Positions 1-5,245 of a DNA stretch of 5,836 nt are shown here, piece by piece; within the stretch, counting starts at the first letter, position 1, and the number at the start of each line of letters is the position of its first letter. The notes beneath the pieces were generated by a model that saw nothing but the letters and a program-made list of their open reading frames with translations, was not told the DNA's origin and did not search any database. This stretch comes from JBNJDW01 sp051745265 (GTDB lineage Bacteria; Pseudomonadota; Alphaproteobacteria; Micavibrionales; CSBR16-224): positions 1-5,836 of the forward strand of contig JBNJDW010000124.1 of the NCBI GenBank assembly GCA_051745265.1. Reading direction: 5' to 3'. Made by a program: the position numbers and the translations under genes.

Positions 1-213
1 GGTCTTGAAACAGCGCAGCAGCATGTCCGCGATCACCAGCCCCAGGACCCGATCGCCCAGAAATTCCAGCCTTTGGTAATTCTTATGGCTCTGGTGACAA
101 TGGGCATCCATGCTGGGATGGGTCAGCGCCTCTTCAAGCAGGCTTTTATTTTTAAAATGATGACCGATCTGTTTTTCAAGCTGCGTCAGGTCAATTTCTT
201 TAAGCTCTGACAT
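1..213 (-). CDS. rnc: Ribonuclease III, N-terminal part (cut by left edge)
   Basis: This is the start of RNase III, the endonuclease that cleaves double-stranded RNA in rRNA precursor processing and mRNA turnover. The 71 visible residues cover the first part of the catalytic RIII domain: THPS at 31-34 and the family signature around YQRLEFLGDRVLGLVIA (46-62), with the metal-binding acidic residues E50 and D54 present. The C-terminal half of the catalytic domain and the dsRNA-binding domain lie beyond the left edge. The ATG start at 213 follows an AGGA four bases upstream, and no other in-frame start lies nearby. It begins 25 bases after lepB stops, so it is very likely the last visible gene of the rsh-lepB operon. 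In many proteobacteria lepB-rnc-era are adjacent, so era would be expected further left (inference). Confidence 0.94.
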   Translation of the reverse strand, partial: MSELKEIDLTQLEKQIGHHFKNKSLLEEALTHPSMDAHCHQSHKNYQRLEFLGDRVLGLVIADMLLRCFKT

Positions 214-238
214 ATCATCCTTTCGCGGGCAAATCGTC

Positions 239-1165
239 TTAATCCTCTTCCATCATATTCTGCACCGGCCGGAAAACACGGCTATAGCGAATATGGGTCG
301 GTATTTTAATAACCTTACAGCCGATGCTGCGCACCGTTGCAAATGTTCCGGTTTTTTCACAGCCCGGGCTGACAGGCTCCATCGAGAAAAAGAAAAAGCC
401 CGCCCGGCCAATCAGGTTTTCAATGGGTACAAAACCAACGCTATTGACCGCCCGGCTGTCAAGCGAGGCATCACGGTTATCGCCCATGGCAAAGAAATAG
501 CCATCAGGGATAACAAATTTAGGCGTTGCATCCAGCGCCTCGTCATCGGAGATCTCATAGATATAGTGATCCGGGCCATCCGGCAGGCTTTCGATATATT
601 TCTGATAGGCCTGACGGACGCTGCCCTCTTTGATCGTTTCAATACCGACAAAATCGCGGGGCACGCGTTCATCATTGATATACAGCTCACCATCGGTCAT
701 CTGGATTTCATCGCCGGGCAGGCCGATCACCCGTTTGATATAATCAATATGTTCCTGTTTTGGTTTGCGGAAGACAACAATATCACCGCGGTCAGGATAG
801 GATTCCATGACCCGGCCTTCAAAATTGATCAGCGCCAGCGGGAATGAATATTTGCTGTAGCCATAGGCATATTTCTGGACGAACAGATAATCCCCGATTT
901 TCAAAGTCGGGAACATCGATCCTGACGGAATGCTGAACGGTTCAAACAAAAAGCTGCGAACGACAAGGGCGATCACCGCCGCCCATAAAACCGCGCTGAT
1001 GATGCCTTCACCCTCGCTTTTGCCGTTTTCGCCTTTGTTCTTTTTTTTGCCCTTAAGGGGCGCGGCCAGCGTGCCGTCCTCTGTTGTGTTGCGGGTATCA
1101 GCGCCGGAGTGTGGTTTTTTATCCGGATCGCTTACAGGGGGTATGTTCTTTTTCTCATCGCTCAT
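239..1165 (-). CDS. lepB: Signal peptidase I with long lysine-rich cytoplasmic N-terminus
   Basis: Leader peptidase of the inner membrane, which removes signal peptides from exported proteins by a Ser/Lys dyad. Residues 1-54 are hydrophilic and rich in K, G, E and N. A single membrane segment spans about 55-75 (IISAVLWAAVIALVV and on). The catalytic box IPSGSMFPTL (79-88) gives nucleophile S83 and oxyanion S81; DYIKRVIGLPGD (141-152) gives general base K144; GDNRDASLDSR (228-238) is the conserved box E. At 308 residues it is longer than the usual single-span alphaproteobacterial enzyme of about 240-260, mostly because of the N-terminal extension. Two periplasmic cysteines, C269 and C283, lie near the C-terminus. 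The ATG at 1165 is 8 bases after acpS stops. The nearest AGGA lies 12 bases upstream, inside the acpS end, so translation may depend on coupling. No better start exists before the membrane segment. Confidence 0.96.
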   Translation of the reverse strand: MSDEKKNIPPVSDPDKKPHSGADTRNTTEDGTLAAPLKGKKKNKGENGKSEGEGIISAVLWAAVIALVVRSFLFEPFSIPSGSMFPTLKIGDYLFVQKYAYGYSKYSFPLALINFEGRVMESYPDRGDIVVFRKPKQEHIDYIKRVIGLPGDEIQMTDGELYINDERVPRDFVGIETIKEGSVRQAYQKYIESLPDGPDHYIYEISDDEALDATPKFVIPDGYFFAMGDNRDASLDSRAVNSVGFVPIENLIGRAGFFFFSMEPVSPGCEKTGTFATVRSIGCKVIKIPTHIRYSRVFRPVQNMMEED

Positions 1166-1173
1166 AATTTGTT

Positions 1174-1581
1174 TTAGTCCTTTTCCGCGCTCAGCACAAC
1201 AAAAGCCTGCGCATAATCGCCATCATCACTCAGGCTGAGATGCAGAACAGGCGTGCCGCGATCCCCGGCCAGCCTGTCCAGCTGCGCCTTGGCACCGCCG
1301 ATCAGGTACAGATATGGCATTTTATTGCTGTGATGCAACACGCCGATATCCTTCAATGTCACCGTTTCGGCAATGCCCGAGCCCATGGCCTTGGCGCAGG
1401 CCTCTTTGGCCGCCCAGCGTTTTGCCAGCCGCGCCGCCTGGGTTTCCACCTGCCGGGCAGACAGGGCGTAGCTGATTTCATCCGCCGTAAAACACCGGTC
1501 GAGGAATTTTTGCCCCTGCCGTTCAAATGTCTTTGCAATACGGGGGATATACACCAGATCTGTGCCAATGCCAATAATCAT
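1174..1581 (-). CDS. acpS: Holo-[acyl-carrier-protein] synthase
   Basis: Transfers 4'-phosphopantetheine from CoA to the serine of apo-ACP, which activates ACP for fatty-acid synthesis; cytoplasmic, usually trimeric and Mg-dependent. Numbered from the ATG at 1581 (135 residues), the motif IIGIGTDLV (2-10) carries the Mg-ligand D8, and KRWAAKEA (54-61) carries E60 and K59. The C-terminal strand HLSLSDDGDYAQAFVVLS matches the family, and the length is normal. I chose ATG 1581 because it gives the standard MIIGIGTD start and forms a TGATG overlap with the DUF2062 stop. A GTG one codon upstream (1584) is also in frame and would give 136 residues. Shine-Dalgarno support is weak (GAAGAG very close to the start), so translation is probably coupled to the upstream gene. 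lepB follows after 8 bases. Confidence 0.95.
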   Translation of the reverse strand: MIIGIGTDLVYIPRIAKTFERQGQKFLDRCFTADEISYALSARQVETQAARLAKRWAAKEACAKAMGSGIAETVTLKDIGVLHHSNKMPYLYLIGGAKAQLDRLAGDRGTPVLHLSLSDDGDYAQAFVVLSAEKD

Positions 1582-2261
1582 CACTCTTCATCTTTCGTTA
1601 TATATTTATCATTCAGATGGCTGTTGCGCACAATGGCACTGTCATCGGCGGCATAATCGCCGTTATGCTCTGTCGCTGTCATGATGTCCGCTGCGGCCAG
1701 CCCGGCGGCGGCTTCGCGTTTACGGATTTCCTTTAACCGGGCGCGGGCGCGGCGGCGCTGGCGTTGCCGTTGGAAACCGATCACAAGATCACGGGTCGTG
1801 TAATAGGTAATGGCCCAGACCAGTACACCGCAGGGAATGGCCCCGATTATCATCGGCAGCAACAAACGGCCCGGATGTTCAAAAATCAGCGCAAATTCAA
1901 AGCCTTGCGGCAGGGTCTGCGCGCCGGCGACCCCCAGAATATACATGCCGACCTTGTAAATCATCAGCCAGATAAAAGGAAAGGTCCAGGGATTACCGGC
2001 AATGGTGCCAACCAGCGCCGCCAACAGCGAGCCGTTCAGAATCCGCGCCAGCGCCAGACTGAGGATCAGGTGAAAACCGACAAAGGGCGTAAAGGACAGC
2101 GCCACGCCCGAGGCAAAACCGGCGGCAATCGCATAGGGCGTATCATCCAACCGGTAAATGCGCAGGCCGTAGTAACGCATAACCCGCAACCAGCCCATTT
2201 TGGGCCAGATGGCTTCGCGAAAATTTTCCTGCAGGTTTCTTTCTTTGCGGCGCTGGAACAT
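1581..2261 (-). CDS. DUF2062 membrane protein of unknown function
   Basis: A 226-residue protein recognised as DUF2062 from the N-terminal pattern IWPKMGWLRVMRYYGLRIYRL (18-38), the following AAGFASGVALSFTPFVGFH (46-64) and the GNPWTFPFIW block (89-98). It is an integral inner-membrane protein: hydrophobic stretches lie at about 43-75, 79-112 and 133-155. The tail from about 164 is cytoplasm-like, first very basic (165-182, mostly R, Q and K), then acidic to the end. No catalytic motif is recognisable and the biochemical role of the family is not known to me; its place between rsh and acpS is suggestive only. The ATG at 2261 is 30 bases after rsh stops, with a GGAG 13 bases upstream, which is rather distant. 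Its TGA overlaps the acpS start by one base. The last 80 bases are AT-rich compared with the rest of the gene. Confidence 0.9.
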   Translation of the reverse strand: MFQRRKERNLQENFREAIWPKMGWLRVMRYYGLRIYRLDDTPYAIAAGFASGVALSFTPFVGFHLILSLALARILNGSLLAALVGTIAGNPWTFPFIWLMIYKVGMYILGVAGAQTLPQGFEFALIFEHPGRLLLPMIIGAIPCGVLVWAITYYTTRDLVIGFQRQRQRRRARARLKEIRKREAAAGLAAADIMTATEHNGDYAADDSAIVRNSHLNDKYITKDEE

Positions 2262-2291
2262 GCTGGCGGTATTGCTCCGTTATTCTATCTG

Positions 2292-4445
2292 CTAACGACC
2301 CTTGGCCCGCTGAACACTTGTGACTTCCGATGCGGCACGCAGGGCCGACATAACCTGTTCAAGATGCTTGGTATCTTTAACAAAGACATCAATCAGCATC
2401 TCGTAAAAATCCATTTCGCGATTGATGATTTTCAAATTGGTGATATTGCCTTTGGCAAGACCGATCACCGTTGAAATCGTCCCCAGCGCCCCCGGTTCAT
2501 TGGTGACAATGATATGCAGGCGGGCGGTATGCGCCTCGTTATCATTATCCTCATCCCAGGAAATATCCAGCCAGCGTTCCGGCGTATCGGCAAAGGATTC
2601 CAGCGTATCACAGTCAACCGTGTGAATGGTCACGCCCTTGCCGGTGGTGACGATGCCGACAATCTTATCCCCGGGCAGCGGGTGACAGCAGCGGGCAAAA
2701 TGCAGGGCCATACCGGGGATCAGCCCCTTGATCGGCATGGGCTGGCTTTTGCCCTTCTTTTTCTGCGACGGGGTGGCAAGACCGGTCATTTTCTTGGCCG
2801 TTGGCTTGGCCCTGAATTCCGGCACGGCGGCTTTGAAGACTTCACGCGCCTGAATATGGCCGGAACCGATCCCGGCATAAAGATCAGCCAGCGCATCGAC
2901 GCGGAACTGCTTCAAAAGCTTGTTCAGCGGCTTTTCCTGAAAACTGTGTTCTTCCTGCTTATAGACCTTTTGCAGCATCGCCTTGCCCAGATTTTCATAC
3001 TGTTCACGCTGCTGCAGACGGACAAAGCGGCGGATCCGGGCCCGGGCCTTTCCGGTAATGACAAAGCGTTCCCAGTTGGGTGACGGGCCGGAGTTTTTAT
3101 TGGTGACAATTTCAACCTGATCACCGTTATTCAGCTTGGTATTCAACGGCACAATCCGGCCATTGATTTTGGCCCCGGTACAATGATCACCGACCTGTGA
3201 ATGCACGGCATAGGCAAAATCAACCGGCGTGGCGCTGTTGGGCAGTTCGATCAGATCGCCCTGCGGGGTGAAACAGAACACCCGGTCCTGATAAAGTTCA
3301 AGCTTGGTATGTTCAAGGAATTCCTCGGCCTTGGGCGCGTTTTCGACGATATCCATCAATTCGCGCAGCCAGCGATACTGGCGGCCATCGGTACGGGACG
3401 GGCCGCTGGACCCTTCTTTATAGGCCCAGTGGGCGGCAACGCCGAGCTCGGCCTCTTCATGCATCTGCCGGGTGCGGATCTGGATTTCAACCCGCTGGCT
3501 TTCCGGGCCGATTACAGTGGTATGCAGGCTGCGATAGCCGTTGGTTTTGGGCAGCGAGATATAATCCTTAAACCGTCCGGGCACTGTCGGGTATTTGCCA
3601 TGAATAACGCCAAGGACATGATAACAATCGGTGACACTGGGCACGACACAACGAAAGGCCATAATATCCGACAATTGTTCAAAGGAGATATTATTACGCT
3701 GCATCTTGCGCCAGATCGAATAGGGTGTTTTCTCGCGGCCGGTGACCTCCAGATCAACGCCGGTATCTTCAAGATCTTTGTTCAGCCGGGTGATAACCTT
3801 TTCAACAATGCCTTCGCCTTCGGTGCGCAGGAAATTCAGTCGGGTGGTAATACTCTCGCGCGCTTCGGGATTCAACACGCCAAAGGCGATGTCTTCCAAC
3901 TCTTCCTTGAAACTGCGAATACCAATGCGTTCGGCCAGCGGGACATAAATTTCCAATGTTTCAAGGGCGATGCGCCGCTGTTTTTCCGGTTTGGGAATGT
4001 GATGAATCGTCCGCATATTGTGCAACCGGTCGGCCAGTTTGACCAGCAGGACACGAATATCCTCGGACATCGCCAGCACCAGCTTGCGGAAATTTTCGGC
4101 CTGTTTGGATTCGGGGTTTTGTAATTCGATTTTGGTCAGCTTGGTCACCCCGTCGACAAGACGGGCAATATCAGGGCCAAACAGACGTTCGATTTCTTCG
4201 ATCGTGGCATCGGTATCTTCGACCGTGTCATGCAAAAGCGCGGTAATTACCGAAGCGGCATCGAGCTTCATATCGGTCAGAATACCGGCGACTTCCAGCG
4301 GATGGGAAAAATACGGATCACCCGAGGCGCGTTGCTGCGAGCCGTGTTTCTTCATCGCATAGACATAGGCCCGGTTGACCAGGTCCTCATCTACATCGGG
4401 ATCGTAAGTCTTGATACGCTCTACCAGCTCATATTGGCGAAGCAT
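2292..4445 (-). CDS. rsh: Bifunctional (p)ppGpp synthetase/hydrolase, Rsh (RelA/SpoT family)
   Basis: Makes and degrades the alarmone (p)ppGpp in the stringent response. Domains in order are as follows. The HD hydrolase (about 25-180) has H48, the H72-D73/E76-D77 motif and D139 in LADRLHNMRT, all intact. The synthetase (about 235-340) has GRFKDYISLPKTNGYRSLHT (290-309) and EIQIRT (320-325). The TGS domain is at about 388-448, then a helical region, then a zinc-finger/CC region with ARCCHPLPGD (584-593) and C612. A C-terminal ACT domain spans about 640-710. The RFKD motif (291-294) is the form found in bifunctional Rsh/SpoT, in contrast to the acidic ExDD form of monofunctional RelA (family knowledge). 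With the intact HD site, both activities are expected. Length 717 is normal. The ATG at 4445 has a strong CAGGAG five bases upstream. It follows rpoZ by 125 bases and leads the operon to rnc. Confidence 0.97.
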   Translation of the reverse strand: MLRQYELVERIKTYDPDVDEDLVNRAYVYAMKKHGSQQRASGDPYFSHPLEVAGILTDMKLDAASVITALLHDTVEDTDATIEEIERLFGPDIARLVDGVTKLTKIELQNPESKQAENFRKLVLAMSEDIRVLLVKLADRLHNMRTIHHIPKPEKQRRIALETLEIYVPLAERIGIRSFKEELEDIAFGVLNPEARESITTRLNFLRTEGEGIVEKVITRLNKDLEDTGVDLEVTGREKTPYSIWRKMQRNNISFEQLSDIMAFRCVVPSVTDCYHVLGVIHGKYPTVPGRFKDYISLPKTNGYRSLHTTVIGPESQRVEIQIRTRQMHEEAELGVAAHWAYKEGSSGPSRTDGRQYRWLRELMDIVENAPKAEEFLEHTKLELYQDRVFCFTPQGDLIELPNSATPVDFAYAVHSQVGDHCTGAKINGRIVPLNTKLNNGDQVEIVTNKNSGPSPNWERFVITGKARARIRRFVRLQQREQYENLGKAMLQKVYKQEEHSFQEKPLNKLLKQFRVDALADLYAGIGSGHIQAREVFKAAVPEFRAKPTAKKMTGLATPSQKKKGKSQPMPIKGLIPGMALHFARCCHPLPGDKIVGIVTTGKGVTIHTVDCDTLESFADTPERWLDISWDEDNDNEAHTARLHIIVTNEPGALGTISTVIGLAKGNITNLKIINREMDFYEMLIDVFVKDTKHLEQVMSALRAASEVTSVQRAKGR

Positions 4446-4450
4446 GGATA

Positions 4451-4456
4451 CTCCTG
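4451..4456 (-). promoter_or_regulatory. Ribosome binding site of rsh
   Basis: CAGGAG on the minus strand, six bases at 4456-4451, with a five-base spacer to the ATG at 4445. This is the best Shine-Dalgarno match among the minus-strand genes and fixes the rsh start. Confidence 0.85.
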
Positions 4457-4486
4457 AAAAATTGATGGTCCGGCAGAATCACCACG

Positions 4487-4521
4487 AAAAAAAGCCGCGC
4501 ATCAATTATATGGCGGCTTTT
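4487..4521 (-). terminator. Intrinsic terminator-like hairpin after rpoZ
   Basis: In the direction of rpoZ transcription, AAAAGCCGC (4521-4513) pairs perfectly with GCGGCTTTT (4498-4490). The stem can extend by CAT/ATG (4512-4510 with 4502-4500) past one bulged C at 4499, leaving a 7-base loop. A run of seven T follows the GC core (4493-4487). It lies 49 bases after the rpoZ stop and 41 bases before the rsh start. The GC core is only five pairs, so termination may be partial and it could act as an attenuator. On the plus strand the T run is only four bases, so it is mainly a minus-strand signal. It overlaps the predicted rsh promoter. Confidence 0.65.
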
Positions 4522-4534
4522 GTTCGTATAGCAA
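4505..4534 (-). promoter_or_regulatory. Predicted sigma70-type promoter for rsh
   Basis: On the minus strand a perfect TATAAT (4510-4505) sits 18 bases after TTGCTA (4534-4529, four of six consensus bases). The start point would fall near 4498, giving a leader of about 53 bases before rsh. The -10 element lies in the loop region of the rpoZ terminator hairpin. No transcription data are available, and an AT-rich hairpin loop can produce a TATAAT by chance. Confidence 0.5.
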
Positions 4535-4570
4535 TGATTTATCCGGTGATTGGCACGGAAAATCGACGGA

Positions 4571-5050
4571 TTAAAGTTTTTCGTCGTCTTCGCTGTCAGC
4601 CTGCTCTTCTGCTTCCGGTGCTTCAGCCTCGCTGTCTGCATCAGCATCAACAGACGGGGTAAACGCCGCTTCGGCCGCGGCTTTGGCTTCTGCTTCGGCA
4701 TCGGCTTCATGCATACCTGCGTCTGCAAGGGCCTGTTCATTCATACGGTCCTGATCTGACAGGCCGGCCCATTCTTCTTCGCCATCCATATAATCGATGA
4801 TGTCTTCTTCATCTTCTTCGATTTCAATGACTTTCTGGTGGCTTTTAACCAGCTCTTCCTTCAGATCGGCCAGAGAAATGGTTTCCTCGGCAATCTCGCG
4901 CAGGGAAACAACGCTGTTCTTATCTTTGTCACGGTCAACAGTCAGCGCCGCGCCGGTGCCGATTTCGCGGGCACGCTGAGACGACAGCAATACAAGTTCA
5001 AAACGGTTTGGGACTTTATCAACACAATCCTCTACGGTCACACGAGCCAT
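4571..5050 (-). CDS. rpoZ: RNA polymerase omega subunit with long acidic C-terminal tail
   Basis: Omega is the small RNA polymerase subunit that helps fold and hold beta'. The N-terminal half (1 to about 70) matches the family closely: MARVTVEDCVDKVPNRFELV at the start, then SSQRARE (23-29) and the DKNSVVSLREIAE stretch (43-55). In Escherichia coli the omega N-terminus takes part in the ppGpp site at the omega-beta' interface, which fits the neighbouring rsh. The protein is 159 residues against about 90 in E. coli. Residues 76-159 are a low-complexity tail with 34 acidic and 3 basic residues, many alternating with alanine, probably disordered. The start at 5050 has AGAGGT six bases upstream (5062-5057). 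A promoter and a terminator flank the gene, so it may be its own transcription unit, with read-through into rsh possible. Confidence 0.96.
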   Translation of the reverse strand: MARVTVEDCVDKVPNRFELVLLSSQRAREIGTGAALTVDRDKDKNSVVSLREIAEETISLADLKEELVKSHQKVIEIEEDEEDIIDYMDGEEEWAGLSDQDRMNEQALADAGMHEADAEAEAKAAAEAAFTPSVDADADSEAEAPEAEEQADSEDDEKL

Positions 5051-5089
5051 ATTATTACCTCTAAATTAAAAAAACGGATCAGCGGCTTG

Positions 5090-5118
5090 AACATAATGCC
5101 TGCGACACCATATTGCAA
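5090..5118 (-). promoter_or_regulatory. Predicted sigma70-type promoter for rpoZ
   Basis: Minus-strand TTGCAA (5118-5113) and TATGTT (5095-5090) are separated by 17 bases. Each matches four of six consensus positions. The start would be near 5083, giving a leader of about 33 bases that contains the rpoZ ribosome site. The position is sensible and the spacing optimal, but the match is moderate. Confidence 0.4.
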
Positions 5119-5133
5119 GAGGTATTTCGTATA

Positions 5134-5162
5134 TTGACGGGCTCGCGTTTAATGCTTAGGGT
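5134..5162 (+). promoter_or_regulatory. Possible promoter for the NYN-domain gene
   Basis: TTGACG (5134-5139, five of six) is followed after 17 bases by TAGGGT (5157-5162, three of six). It lies back to back with the rpoZ promoter, the two -35 elements being 15 bases apart. The -10 is poor. An alternative -10, TATAAC at 5205-5210 (five of six), has no good -35 element, so either or neither may be the real promoter. Confidence 0.3.
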
Positions 5163-5167
5163 GACGC

Positions 5168-5191
5168 CCGTTCACGAAAAAACGTGAAGGG
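5168..5191. repeat. Dyad symmetry (operator-like or leader hairpin)
   Basis: TTCACG (5171-5176) and CGTGAA (5183-5188) are perfect inverted repeats around an A6 spacer. The symmetry continues with CC/GG (5168-5169 with 5190-5191) past one G-G mismatch. It lies between the two divergent genes, just after the possible start point of the NYN gene. It could bind a dimeric regulator or form a 5' hairpin in the NYN mRNA. It is not followed by a T run, so it is not a terminator. Confidence 0.5.
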
Positions 5192-5192
5192 T

Positions 5193-5213
5193 ATCCAACC
5201 GGGATATAACCGG
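5193..5213. repeat. Two tandem AACCGG-containing repeats, 11-base period
   Basis: ATCCAACCGG (5193-5202) and ATATAACCGG (5204-5213) agree at eight of ten bases and start 11 bases apart, about one helical turn. They lie in the NYN leader directly after the dyad. Such phasing suits protein binding on one DNA face, but the unit is short and chance is possible. Confidence 0.3.
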
Positions 5214-5232
5214 CAAAAACAAAAACAAAAGT

Positions 5233-5236
5233 GGAG
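5233..5236 (+). promoter_or_regulatory. Ribosome binding site selecting the GTG start at 5246
   Basis: GGAG with a nine-base spacer to the GTG at 5246. The competing ATG at 5294 has only a weak purine stretch (GAAGA) before it, so this site favours the upstream GTG as the real start. Confidence 0.7.
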
Positions 5237-5245
5237 TCTCAATAA

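Noticed and set aside
293..847. Plus-strand open frame of 184 codons opposite lepB
   Set aside because: Antisense to the conserved catalytic part of LepB, with no domain or start signal.
1211..1661. Eleven-base repeat GCATAATCGCC in acpS (1211-1221) and DUF2062 (1651-1661)
   Set aside because: Both copies encode the same tetrapeptide context GDYA in the two genes; coding coincidence is enough to explain it.
1646..1668. Nested inverted repeats CGGCG/CGCCG and GCATAA/TTATGC
   Set aside because: They lie within the DUF2062 coding tail, lack a T run, and are alternative pairings of a short GC-rich coding stretch; no sign of a function.
1764..2474. Plus-strand open frame of 236 codons opposite DUF2062 and the rsh end
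   Set aside because: It spans two real minus-strand genes and their junction, has a Q/R/N-rich composition typical of antisense reading and no known motif.
3201..4124. Long plus-strand open frame of 307 codons opposite rsh
   Set aside because: It lies entirely antisense to a well-supported rsh, shows no recognisable family and has no ribosome site; it is a by-product of rsh codon use.
4446..4570. Riboswitch or small RNA in the rpoZ-rsh gap
   Set aside because: The gap is only 125 bases and is explained by a terminator, a promoter and the rsh ribosome site; no known riboswitch core is seen.
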